A stretch of 64,000 bases of DNA from Paracoccaceae bacterium (GTDB lineage: Bacteria; Pseudomonadota; Alphaproteobacteria; Rhodobacterales; Rhodobacteraceae). The stretch's first letter is position 1; each line of letters starts with the position of its first letter. The DNA is taken from positions 1-64,000 of the forward strand of contig JAIXZW010000019.1 of NCBI GenBank assembly GCA_027489375.1, written 5' to 3'. Positions 53,033 to 60,699 of the stretch are shown here, in pieces. The notes beneath the pieces are model-generated. The model saw nothing but the letters and a program-made list of their open reading frames with translations, searched no databases and was not told the origin of the DNA. A program made the translations under genes and the position numbers.

Positions 53033-54031
53033 TTGATTGCGAGAGTGCTTCTGATTGGTCCTTTGCGAGTGTTGTCATGTTGGAGTTGCTGCCTCTTGGG
53101 GGTTGGTGCCTTTGCCCTCTTTAACGTGTTGTCGGACGCTTCCGGCAAGGAAGCGGCCGTTTCCGGTTCCGGCGGCAACCCGGAAGGCAATGGCGAATTC
53201 TCAGAGCGGTTCGGCAACGCATCGGACAACCAGATTGTCGGAAGTGACGACAACGAGCTTATTCAGGGCTTTAACGGAAACGACATTCTGTCCGGTAGCG
53301 GCGGGCGCGACCTGATTGTCGGAGACAACGGCGATGACGCTTTGCAGGGCGGGGCTGGGCTGGACCTCCTTATCGGGGGCAGCGGAAATGACAGCCTTGG
53401 CGGTGGCTCCGAAGATGACGACCTTGTCGGGGGCAGCGGAAACGACAGCATCGTCGGGGCGGGAGGCAGCGATTTCCTGATCGGGATGGACGGCGACAAC
53501 CTGCTGGACGGCGGTGCCGACAACGACCTGCTGATCGGTTTGACGCCCGCTTCGTCGGCCGTCGATCCGCTCTATCCCTATGAAGTCGATACCCTTTCCA
53601 CCAATATCCGCAGTTCGTTCACTGTCACCGACAGTCAGGCCAACCGTATCCTGAAGAATTTCCTCGATAATGCCGGCGGGATCGAATCCAGCGACAGCCT
53701 GATGGGCGGGACGGGCGACGACACCTTGATCGGCGATGCCGGAGATACATTGGCAGGTGGCGGCGGGAGCGACGTATTCCAGTCCGTCTTGCCTGCGGAA
53801 ACAGACCCGTCCTTGCCTGCCGAAGACCAGATTCCGCGGGTTACGGATTTCGATCCCTCCACCGACAAGATCGAAGTTCTTGTCGAAGGCGCCGATCCGC
53901 GATTGGTCACGGTGTCCGAACAGGGCGGCGGATTGTTGGTGTCCGTCTCGGATCTGCCGGTCATGTTCATCGTCGGGCGCGATGCTTCGGCGCTGGCTGC
54001 GGAAGACGTGGCGCTGGTGCAATACGCCTGA
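53033..54031 (+). CDS. RTX calcium-binding repeat protein 2 (5' end possibly frameshifted)
   Basis: The open frame encodes up to 332 residues. It has a hydrophobic start, then a short linker (SGSGGNPEGNGEFSERFGNA) and 8-10 RTX units (GGSGNDSLG, GGSGNDSIV, GGADNDLLI) interrupted by a non-repeat segment (residues about 180-215, TLSTNIRSSFTVTDSQANRI). A second repeat pair (GGTGDDTLIGDAGDTLAGGG) and the conserved tail (VTDFDPSTDKIEVLVEGADP) follow. In this frame the only starts are TTG 53033 or GTG 53069. An ATG at 53077 in another frame gives MLELLPLG and joins this frame if one G is removed from the G5 run at 53098-53102. The true N-terminus is therefore uncertain. Confidence 0.8.
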   Translation: MIARVLLIGPLRVLSCWSCCLLGVGAFALFNVLSDASGKEAAVSGSGGNPEGNGEFSERFGNASDNQIVGSDDNELIQGFNGNDILSGSGGRDLIVGDNGDDALQGGAGLDLLIGGSGNDSLGGGSEDDDLVGGSGNDSIVGAGGSDFLIGMDGDNLLDGGADNDLLIGLTPASSAVDPLYPYEVDTLSTNIRSSFTVTDSQANRILKNFLDNAGGIESSDSLMGGTGDDTLIGDAGDTLAGGGGSDVFQSVLPAETDPSLPAEDQIPRVTDFDPSTDKIEVLVEGADPRLVTVSEQGGGLLVSVSDLPVMFIVGRDASALAAEDVALVQYA

Positions 54032-54115
54032 TCCGTCGGGACGAAATGCGGTGAATGATGCGCTGGCCCTTGTCCGTTGCATGAGGCATCCTCTTGCCCA
54101 GCCGGAGGAACCCTC

Positions 54116-54439
54116 ATGACCGAGATCGACGATGCCACGATGCAAGCGCTTGAAGCTGCCGCGTTCCGGCGGTTGCGGGATCATTTGCAGAAGCGGGTGG
54201 ATGTGCAGAACATCGACCTGATGAATATGGCCGGATTTTGCCGCAACTGCCTTTCGCGCTGGATGCATGAGGCGGCTGTCGAACGCGGCGTGGCATTGGA
54301 CAAGGATGCTGCCAAGACGCTGGTTTATGGCATGCCCTATGAGGACTGGAAGGCGCGGAATCAGGCCGAAGCAACCGACGGCCAGAAGGCCGCCTTTGCC
54401 GAGGCGATCAAGGCGCACGAGCCATCCGTAAAGGAATAA
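54116..54439 (+). CDS. DUF1244 family protein
   Basis: A 107-residue soluble protein of the DUF1244 family: AAFRRLRDHLQKRVDVQNIDLM, MAGFCRNCLSRWMHEAAVER and KTLVYGMPYEDWKARNQAEA. The FCRNCLSRW motif with two Cys is the family mark. The function is unknown, although a structure of a homologue shows a helical fold. ATG 54116 follows GGAGGAACCC. It lies between RTX genes 2 and 3, and a hairpin terminator follows at 54492-54510. Confidence 0.87.
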   Translation: MTEIDDATMQALEAAAFRRLRDHLQKRVDVQNIDLMNMAGFCRNCLSRWMHEAAVERGVALDKDAAKTLVYGMPYEDWKARNQAEATDGQKAAFAEAIKAHEPSVKE

Positions 54440-54491
54440 CTGTTTCCGGTTCCGGAACTTCTGCGGCGTTTCGAGCCGTCTGTTTCCGTCC

Positions 54492-54510
54492 TCCCGCCAT
54501 TCCGGCGGGA
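54492..54510 (+). terminator. Hairpin after DUF1244 gene
   Basis: A 7-bp stem TCCCGCC / GGCGGGA with loop ATTCC, 53 bp after the DUF1244 stop. It lacks a U-run, so strength is uncertain. Confidence 0.5.
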
Positions 54511-54524
54511 TTGGGGGCCAAACG

Positions 54525-54552
54525 TTGACTCGTTTTCGGAGACCATTAAACT
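54525..54552 (+). promoter_or_regulatory. Candidate promoter of RTX gene 3
   Basis: TTGACT (54525-54530) and TAAACT (54547-54552) with a 16-base spacer form a sigma-70-like promoter 38 bp before the ATG at 54590. The surrounding sequence is AT-rich for this genome. Confidence 0.5.
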
Positions 54553-54589
54553 TAAAGCTGTGGTTTTGTAACTATTGGATGGGTTTGAA

Positions 54590-55744
54590 ATGGAACTGCT
54601 GCTGCTGTTGTTGGGTGTTCCGCTGGCAATGGCGGCGAATGGCATGTTCGACGGGTCCGACGATTCAGGAACTGATTCGACTGACGACGGACCGGATTCC
54701 ACCAAGACCTCCTCGGCAAAGTTGGGCGGCGAAGCGGGGTCGGACGATCTGACGGGGACGGATGGTGCGGACCGCATTTTCGGCTATGCCGGCAATGATA
54801 CACTCGATGGCAGTGGCGGGACGGATCTCATCCTGGGCGGCAAGGGTGCGGACAGTATTCTTGGGGGCATCGGGGCTGATCGTCTTTTCGGTGGAGAAGG
54901 CGCCGACGAGCTTGACGGGGGTGTGGCAGCCGATTTCGTCGGCGGCGGTTCGGGCAACGACATCGTGCGCGGTGGGTTGGCTGACGACACTCTGACCGGC
55001 GGTGTCGGAGTGGATACTCTCTACGGCGGCGACGGCAACGATCTCGTCACCGTTTTCGCCGACTCTGGCCGTGATACGGTTGTGATGGGCACCGAAAACG
55101 ACGAATTGCGCGCCGGTACCGGGCTTTTCGCGTTGGACGTTCGCGGCGGTGACGGGAACGACACCATCACCTCGGGCGCCGGAAACGATCTTCTGCTTGG
55201 TGATGTGGGGGACGACCTGATCCGTGGCGGGCTGGGCAACGATTCCATCGAAGGCGGGGCGGACAATGATTTGTTGATCGGCGGGCGTGGTGACGACGAT
55301 CTCGTCGGCGGTGCCGGTAACGATACGATCGACGCGGCGCTGGAAGGGCGCGACGTGCTTTCGGGTGGGGCAGGCAACGACCTGTTGAAAGCCGGCTTCA
55401 CCGACAAGGTGGGTGGCGGCTTGGGCGAGGATACGCTGGAAGCCGGTTATTCCGTGACGGACCTGCCGGCCGCGATGTCGGGTGCGGTCATGATGTCGGA
55501 TTTCTTGCCGGCAGATGATCAGATCATCCTGAAACTGGACGGTACGGCAAGTGGCGAAGCTTACACTCTTACAGTGCGGCAAGTTGCGGACGGGCTGGAG
55601 GGGCTGTTGTCCGACGATCCTGCGCAGTTGGGATCACCGGTGTTCTTGCTGGAAGGCGTACAGCTTGCCGATGTGACCAAGGACGATTTCGTCGTCACGG
55701 CGGCGACGGGCGTGACGGTCAGTGTGCAGCTTGGCACGCCCTGA
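54590..55744 (+). CDS. RTX calcium-binding repeat protein 3
   Basis: A 384-residue protein. The N-terminal hydrophobic segment MELLLLLLGVPLAMAANGMF is followed by an Asp/Ser/Thr-rich linker (residues 20-50), about 15 RTX nonapeptides (GGIGADRLF, GGSGNDIVR, GGLGNDSIE, GGRGDDDLV) in two blocks, and a C-terminal domain (VMMSDFLPADDQIILKLDGT). Its plan matches RTX proteins 1 and 2. Such proteins are normally secreted by type I exporters and bind Ca2+ outside the cell. ATG 54590 is the natural start; an in-frame TTG 15 bp upstream is unlikely. Confidence 0.87.
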   Translation: MELLLLLLGVPLAMAANGMFDGSDDSGTDSTDDGPDSTKTSSAKLGGEAGSDDLTGTDGADRIFGYAGNDTLDGSGGTDLILGGKGADSILGGIGADRLFGGEGADELDGGVAADFVGGGSGNDIVRGGLADDTLTGGVGVDTLYGGDGNDLVTVFADSGRDTVVMGTENDELRAGTGLFALDVRGGDGNDTITSGAGNDLLLGDVGDDLIRGGLGNDSIEGGADNDLLIGGRGDDDLVGGAGNDTIDAALEGRDVLSGGAGNDLLKAGFTDKVGGGLGEDTLEAGYSVTDLPAAMSGAVMMSDFLPADDQIILKLDGTASGEAYTLTVRQVADGLEGLLSDDPAQLGSPVFLLEGVQLADVTKDDFVVTAATGVTVSVQLGTP

Positions 55745-55759
55745 CCGTCACCGGCAGGG

Positions 55760-56620
55760 TCAAACAGCGGCCTTGCGCATCTCGTCCAGATAGATTTCGC
55801 GCAGGCGGGTCGCCACGGGGCCGGGTTTGCCCGAGCCGACCTTTGCCCCGTCGATTTCCACGACCGGCATGACGAAGATCGACGCGGCGGTCGAGAAGGC
55901 TTCGTCCGCCGCTTGGGCCTCGGCGATGGTGAAGGGGCGTTCCTCGACCTCGAACTGGGCTTCGGCGGCGAAGCGCAGGACCGAGGCGCGGGTGATCCCG
56001 TGCAGGATGTCGCTGGTCAGTTGGCGGGTGATGATCTTGTTGCCCTTGACGATATAGGCATTGTTCGAGGTGCCTTCGGTCACGGCACCGTCTTCGACGA
56101 ACCATGAATCGTCCACGCCAGCCTTCTTGGCCATCATCTTGCCCATCGACGGGTAGAGGAGTTGCACCGTCTTGATATCGCGGCGGCCCCAGCGGATGTC
56201 GGGGATGGAGATGACCTTGAAGCCGGTTTTGGCGGCGGGGGCATCGGCAAGGTTGGGGATGTTCTGGGTGAAGGCGATCAGCGTGGGTTTCACGCTGGCG
56301 TCGGGGAAGACGAAGCTACGGTCGCCCGGATTGCCGCGGGTGACTTGCAGGTAGATCATCCCCTCGTCGATGGTGTTGCGCGCGATCAATTCGCGGTGCA
56401 TGGCGAGTAGGCCGTCGTCGGAACAGGGGGCGGCGATGTCGAGTTCGCCAAGACTGCGGTGCAGGCGCTTCAGGTGGCCTTCGAAATCGATCAGCTTGCC
56501 GCCGAGGACCGAGGTCACTTCATAGACCCCGTCGGCCATCAGGAAGCCACGGTCGAAGATCGAGACTTTGGCTTCCGCTTCGGGAAGGTAGTCTCCGTTG
56601 ACGTAGACGATGCGGCTCAT
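55760..56620 (-). CDS. dat: D-amino-acid transaminase (fold IV)
   Basis: A 286-residue class IV PLP aminotransferase: RIVYVNGDYLPEAEAKVSIF, DRGFLMADGVYEV, DIKTVQLLYPSMGKMMAKKA (the Lys of DIKT forms the Schiff base) and VTEGTSNNAYIVKGNKIITR. It matches D-alanine/D-amino acid transaminases more than branched-chain enzymes. The product would be D-glutamate or D-alanine for the cell wall, or degradation of D-amino acids. ATG 56620 is chosen over an ATG five codons upstream. The dipeptide epimerase gene is 5 bp upstream on the same strand. Confidence 0.87.
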   Translation of the reverse strand: MSRIVYVNGDYLPEAEAKVSIFDRGFLMADGVYEVTSVLGGKLIDFEGHLKRLHRSLGELDIAAPCSDDGLLAMHRELIARNTIDEGMIYLQVTRGNPGDRSFVFPDASVKPTLIAFTQNIPNLADAPAAKTGFKVISIPDIRWGRRDIKTVQLLYPSMGKMMAKKAGVDDSWFVEDGAVTEGTSNNAYIVKGNKIITRQLTSDILHGITRASVLRFAAEAQFEVEERPFTIAEAQAADEAFSTAASIFVMPVVEIDGAKVGSGKPGPVATRLREIYLDEMRKAAV

Positions 56621-56625
56621 GGCTC

Positions 56626-57588
56626 TTACCCCCAAAGATCGCGCGACGGTGCGTGAACGCCCGTGGCGTCGTAAAAGATCGGATGCGGGCGGTCTTCGGC
56701 CAGAAGCAGCGGCGCGTCAAGGTCCACATGCGCGGCCCCGTCGGTCAGCAGCGTGGCGGGGGCCATCGCAAGGGACGAGCCGACCATGCAACCGACCATG
56801 ATGCCGAAGCCCTGTTCGTGGGCGGCGTGGTGGAGGGCGAGGGCTTCGGTCAGGCCGCCTGTCTTGTCGAGCTTGATGTTGACCATGTCGTATTTCCCGC
56901 GAAGGGCGGCGAGCGAGGCGCGGTCATGGCAGCACTCATCCGCGCAGACGGGCAGGGGGCGGGCGATTTCGGCAAGCATCTCGTCAGCCCCTGCGGGCAG
57001 GGGTTGTTCGACCAAGGCCACGCCAAGGCGCAAAAGGTGGGGGGCGAGGTCGGCGTAGATTTCAGCGCTCCACCCTTCGTTGGCGTCGATCAGGATGGTG
57101 GATTTTGGAGCACCCTGCCGCACGGCTTCGAGGCGGGGCATGTCGTCCGGCGTGCCGAGTTTGATCTTCAGGATCGGGCGGTGGGCGTGCTGCCGTGCGG
57201 CGTCACGCATCGCGTCGGGCGTGTCGAGCGAGAGGGTATAGGCTGTCGGCACGGGGCGCGGGGCGGGGCGGCCGAGCAACTCCCAGACCCGCTTGCCTGC
57301 CGCCTTTGCCGCATGGTCCCACAGCGCGCAGTCCACGGCGTTGCGGGCCGCTCCGGCAGGCAGGGCGGATTGCAGGGCTTGGCGCGTGATGTCGGGCGGG
57401 AGTGCGGCGATCTGGGCGGTGACGCTTTCGACGCTTTCGCCGTAGCGGGCATAGGGGACGCATTCGCCGCGCCCTGTCACGCCATCGCGGGTGACGGTGG
57501 CGGTGATGACCCGCGCCTCGGTCTTTGAGCCGCGCGATATGGTGAAGGTCTGCGCGAGGCGAAATGAGTCGGAGGTTGCGGTGATCAT
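56626..57588 (-). CDS. Dipeptide epimerase (L-Ala-D/L-Glu epimerase-like, enolase superfamily)
   Basis: A 320-residue enolase-superfamily enzyme of the muconate-lactonizing subgroup. PILKIKLGTPDDMPRLEAVR contains the catalytic KxK lysine, ILIDANEGWSAEI a metal ligand Asp, ADECCHDRASL the next metal ligand, and VNIKLDKTGGLTEALALHHA the second catalytic lysine. It epimerises L-Ala-D-Glu dipeptides from murein turnover. The first base pairs adjoin the transaminase gene, giving a cell-wall recycling pair. The start ATG 57588 is assigned at the conserved N-terminus. Confidence 0.9.
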   Translation of the reverse strand: MITATSDSFRLAQTFTISRGSKTEARVITATVTRDGVTGRGECVPYARYGESVESVTAQIAALPPDITRQALQSALPAGAARNAVDCALWDHAAKAAGKRVWELLGRPAPRPVPTAYTLSLDTPDAMRDAARQHAHRPILKIKLGTPDDMPRLEAVRQGAPKSTILIDANEGWSAEIYADLAPHLLRLGVALVEQPLPAGADEMLAEIARPLPVCADECCHDRASLAALRGKYDMVNIKLDKTGGLTEALALHHAAHEQGFGIMVGCMVGSSLAMAPATLLTDGAAHVDLDAPLLLAEDRPHPIFYDATGVHAPSRDLWG

Positions 57589-57742
57589 GGCTGTTCCGAT
57601 GGTGGCAGGCCACGCTCTGCCGTGGCGCGATAGCTGTCAAGCGGCACAGATATGCTGCAACTGCGAAATGGCGCTTGCGGCATTGCACGCAAGATTATAG
57701 CCGTTTGTATGGCCCACCTTGAAATTTACTTGCGAGAGAGAC

Positions 57743-58699
57743 ATGAGCTTCCGCCTTCAGCCCCCCGCCCCCGTCCGCCCCAACCGTTGCCAGTTGTTCG
57801 GCCCCGGTTCCCGCCCCGCGCTGTTCGAGAAGATGGCGGCGAGTGCGGCGGATGTCATCAACATCGACCTCGAGGATTCGGTCGCACCGAGCGACAAGGA
57901 AAGCGCACGGGCCAATGTGATCGCGGCGATTTCGGCTGTGGACTGGGGGCGCAAGACGCTGTCGGTGCGGATCAACGGGCTGGATACGCCGTGGTGGTAT
58001 CGTGATGTGGTCGATCTGCTGGAACAGGCGGGCGACCGGCTTGATATGATCATGATCCCCAAGGTCGGCTGCGCCGAGGATGTCTACGCGGTCGATGCGC
58101 TGGTGACGGCGGTGGAGCGTGCCAAGGGGCGCAAGAAGCCCATCGCCTTTGAAGTCATAATCGAATCCGCCGCAGGCATCGCGCATGTGGAGGCGATTGC
58201 AGCCTCTAGCCCCCGTTTGCAGGCCATGTCGCTGGGGGCTGCCGATTTCGCGGCGAGCATGGGGATGCAGACCACGGGGATCGGCGGGACGCAGGAGAAT
58301 TACTACATGCTGCGCGAGGGCGTGAAGCATTGGTCCGACCCGTGGCATTGGGCGCAGGCGGCCATCGTCGCGGCCTGCCGGACGCATGGCATCCTGCCGG
58401 TGGACGGGCCGTTCGGGGATTTCTCGGACGACGAGGGCTTCCGTGCGCAGGCGCGGCGGTCGGCCACGCTGGGAATGGTGGGCAAATGGGCGATCCATCC
58501 CAAGCAGGTGGCGCTGGCGAACGAGGTTTTCACCCCGTCCGAAACGGCGGTGAACGAAGCGCGAGAGATTCTGGCCGCGATGGAGGCCGCCAAGGCGCGG
58601 GGTGAGGGGGCGACCGTCTACAAGGGTCGTCTGGTCGATATCGCATCCATCAAACAGGCCGAGGTGATCGTGCGTCAGGCCGAGCTGATCGCGGGGTGA
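57743..58699 (+). CDS. mcl1: L-malyl-CoA/beta-methylmalyl-CoA lyase
   Basis: A 318-residue CitE-like CoA-ester lyase, closely similar in recognisable motifs to Rhodobacter Mcl1: NRCQLFGPGSRPALFEKMAA, VINIDLEDSVAPSDKESARA, FEVIIESAAGIAHVEAIAAS, LGAADFAASMGMQTTGIGGT and KWAIHPKQVALANEVF. It cleaves malyl-CoA to acetyl-CoA and glyoxylate and beta-methylmalyl-CoA to propionyl-CoA and glyoxylate in the ethylmalonyl-CoA pathway. ATG 57743 has GAGAGAC upstream. It is divergent from the epimerase gene. Confidence 0.96.
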   Translation: MSFRLQPPAPVRPNRCQLFGPGSRPALFEKMAASAADVINIDLEDSVAPSDKESARANVIAAISAVDWGRKTLSVRINGLDTPWWYRDVVDLLEQAGDRLDMIMIPKVGCAEDVYAVDALVTAVERAKGRKKPIAFEVIIESAAGIAHVEAIAASSPRLQAMSLGAADFAASMGMQTTGIGGTQENYYMLREGVKHWSDPWHWAQAAIVAACRTHGILPVDGPFGDFSDDEGFRAQARRSATLGMVGKWAIHPKQVALANEVFTPSETAVNEAREILAAMEAAKARGEGATVYKGRLVDIASIKQAEVIVRQAELIAG

Positions 58700-58718
58700 A
58701 ACGATTGCATTTGAATCG

Positions 58719-58748
58719 TTGACAGGTCGCCTTGGCTGCGGGCAGTCT
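58719..58748 (+). promoter_or_regulatory. Candidate promoter upstream of structured region before accA
   Basis: TTGACA at 58719-58724 is a perfect -35 hexamer. An 18-base spacer leads to CAGTCT (58743-58748), a weak -10. A transcript from here would start near 58755 and run through the hairpins to accA or stop at the stem ending at 58872. Confidence 0.35.
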
Positions 58749-58754
58749 GCCCCG

Positions 58755-58880
58755 AGCGAAGGCTGAAATTTCAGCGTTTCGAAAAGAACACCCGCGCTGC
58801 GACCCACGGGGAGAGGAGGCCCCGCGCAGCAAGTCGGGAGGACGCACGCCCCGTGGCCCCGCTACGGGGCGTTGCTGTTT
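58755..58880 (+). ncRNA. Candidate structured RNA or accA leader
   Basis: The 259-bp gap between mcl1 and accA holds a palindrome GCTGAAATTTCAGC (58762-58775), a compound hairpin (58796-58830: outer stem GCTGCG/CGCAGC, inner stem CGGGG/CCCCG, loop AGAGGAGG) and a 9-bp stem ACGCCCCGT/ACGGGGCGT (58846-58854 with 58864-58872) followed by TGCTGTTTG. This is more structure than a plain leader needs. It could be a small RNA with an intrinsic terminator, or a regulatory leader of accA. No known family was recognised. Confidence 0.3.
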
Positions 58881-58958
58881 GAAAGGTTAACCCCCCATTC
58901 GGTTGCAATTGCGGTCCGCTATCGGCATATAACCCCGACGTTCTTTGTGGAGTCCGCC

Positions 58959-59918
58959 ATGAACTATCTGGAATTCGAAAAGCCGCTGGCCGAGATCGAG
59001 GGCAAGGCGGAGGAACTGCGTGCGATGGCGCGGTCCGAATCCGGCGCGGATGTGAGCAAGGAAGCCGAGGCGCTGGACCGCAAGGCCGAAGCGCTGCTGA
59101 AGGACCTGTACAAGGACCTGACCCCTTGGCGGAAATGTCAGGTGGCGCGTCACCCCGACCGTCCGCATTGCAAGGATTACATCGACGCGCTGTTCACGGA
59201 ATTCACCGCTTTGGCGGGGGACCGCAACTTTGCCGATGACCATGCCGTGATGGGCGGGGTTGCGCGGTTCAACGACCAGCCGGTCGTGGTGATCGGGCAT
59301 GAAAAGGGCAATGACACGAAAAGCCGGATCGAGCGCAACTTCGGCATGGCGCGGCCCGAGGGGTATCGCAAGGCGATCCGTCTGATGGATATGGCCGACC
59401 GTTTCCGACTGCCGGTGATCACGCTGGTCGACACGCCCGGTGCCTATCCGGGAAAGGGCGCGGAAGAGCGCGGGCAGGCCGAAGCGATTGCGCGGTCTAC
59501 GCAGAAATGCCTTGAAATCGGGGTGCCGCTGATTTCGGTGGTGATCGGCGAGGGCGGATCGGGCGGCGCGGTGGCCTTTGCCACGGCGAACCGCGTGGCG
59601 ATGTTGGAACATTCGGTCTATTCGGTGATCAGCCCCGAAGGCTGCGCGTCGATCCTGTGGAAGGACGCGGAAAAGATGCGCGAGGCGGCAGAAGCGCTGC
59701 GCCTGACCGCGCAGGATTTGCAGAAGCTGGGCGTGATCGACCGGATCATCAAGGAACCCCTTGGCGGCGCGCAGCGCGGGCGCAAGGAAACGATCGAAGC
59801 CGTGGGCAAGGGGGTCGAGACCATGCTCAAGGAGCTTTCGGGCAAGCGTCCGGACGCGCTGATCAAGGACCGCCGCCAGAAGTTCATCGAAATGGGGTCG
59901 AAGGGGCTTGCCGCCTGA
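58959..59918 (+). CDS. accA: Acetyl-CoA carboxylase carboxyltransferase subunit alpha
   Basis: A 319-residue Acc[81 protein letters not shown] and [17 protein letters not shown]. It transfers CO2 from biotin-BCCP to acetyl-CoA with AccD, the first committed step of fatty acid synthesis. ATG 58959 has GGAG 5-6 bases upstream. It is preceded by the candidate structured RNA and convergent with the Crp/Fnr gene, with no gap. Confidence 0.97.
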   Translation: MNYLEFEKPLAEIEGKAEELRAMARSESGADVSKEAEALDRKAEALLKDLYKDLTPWRKCQVARHPDRPHCKDYIDALFTEFTALAGDRNFADDHAVMGGVARFNDQPVVVIGHEKGNDTKSRIERNFGMARPEGYRKAIRLMDMADRFRLPVITLVDTPGAYPGKGAEERGQAEAIARSTQKCLEIGVPLISVVIGEGGSGGAVAFATANRVAMLEHSVYSVISPEGCASILWKDAEKMREAAEALRLTAQDLQKLGVIDRIIKEPLGGAQRGRKETIEAVGKGVETMLKELSGKRPDALIKDRRQKFIEMGSKGLAA

Positions 59919-59928
59919 TCAGGCAAGC
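59906..59928. terminator. Shared dyad at the accA / crp 3' ends
   Basis: GCTTGCC / GGCAAGC with a 9-base loop that itself contains CCTGATCAGG. The dyad covers the stop codons of both convergent genes (accA stop 59916-59918; regulator stop 59919-59921). No U-run is present. Confidence 0.4.
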
Positions 59929-60632
59929 TCGCCGTATTCTTCGGCGAGGTCGAGCAGCGCGGGGATGTTGCAGACGAGCGCATCCCCTTCGCGCCGCAGG
60001 GCGCCCGTGGCCATGATATCCTGAAGCGCGCGGTTCACCTTGGGCCGTGTGGCGCCGATGATGGAGGCAAGCTCGCTCTGGCTGAAGCCGAGGCGGAGCG
60101 TGGCTTCGTCCGGCAAGGCCTCGCCGTGGATCTGGCGCAGGGTGTAGAGGACGAAGCGGACGATGCGGGCGGGCATTTCGTAAAGCGCGATGGATTCCAT
60201 CTGGGTGTTGGTGTCGCGCAAGAGGCCGCAGAGGTAGCGGGCAAAGGCCATCGGCACCGCGGGGTTGGTGGCGGCGATCTGGTGGAAGCGGTCGCTGTGC
60301 AGGACGAGCGCCGTCACCTGACCCACGGCGGTGGCATCGGCGGAACGGGGGCGACCGTCGAGCAGCGCCATTTCGCCAAGGATTTCCCCCGCGCCAAGGT
60401 GGCGGATGACCAATTCCTTGCCCTGCGGCGTGCCGAGCGACAGGCGGACACGCCCGTCGAGCAGGGCCAGAAGGTGGGTTTCGGTGTCGCCGCGCAGGAA
60501 GATGGACGCGCCCGAATGCCATGTGCGCCGCGTCACCGCCGCCGCAAGCTGCGCAAGGCTGGACGGGTCGAGCCCCGAAAAGACAGCGAAACCAAGCAGT
60601 TCGTTTGCAACGTCGCCCTTGGCTGCCGCCAT
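59919..60632 (-). CDS. Crp/Fnr family transcriptional regulator
   Basis: A 237-residue regulator. The N-terminal cyclic-nucleotide-binding domain (residues about 15-130) contains GASIFLRGDTETHLLALLDG and the phosphate-binding cassette GEMALLDGRPRSADATA. A dimer helix and the C-terminal helix-turn-helix (LRLGFSQSELASIIGATRPK, residues about 175-215) follow. The GExxxLDxxxRSA form resembles true cNMP-binding Crp proteins. There is no Fe-S cysteine cluster as in Fnr. ATG 60632 has AAGGGG upstream. The target genes are unknown. Confidence 0.9.
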   Translation of the reverse strand: MAAAKGDVANELLGFAVFSGLDPSSLAQLAAAVTRRTWHSGASIFLRGDTETHLLALLDGRVRLSLGTPQGKELVIRHLGAGEILGEMALLDGRPRSADATAVGQVTALVLHSDRFHQIAATNPAVPMAFARYLCGLLRDTNTQMESIALYEMPARIVRFVLYTLRQIHGEALPDEATLRLGFSQSELASIIGATRPKVNRALQDIMATGALRREGDALVCNIPALLDLAEEYGELA

Positions 60633-60699
60633 AACCACTGCCCCTTTGAAATTTGCGCGAAAGATAGTGCGAAACGGGGCAGGCGGCAACCGAGAGGGA

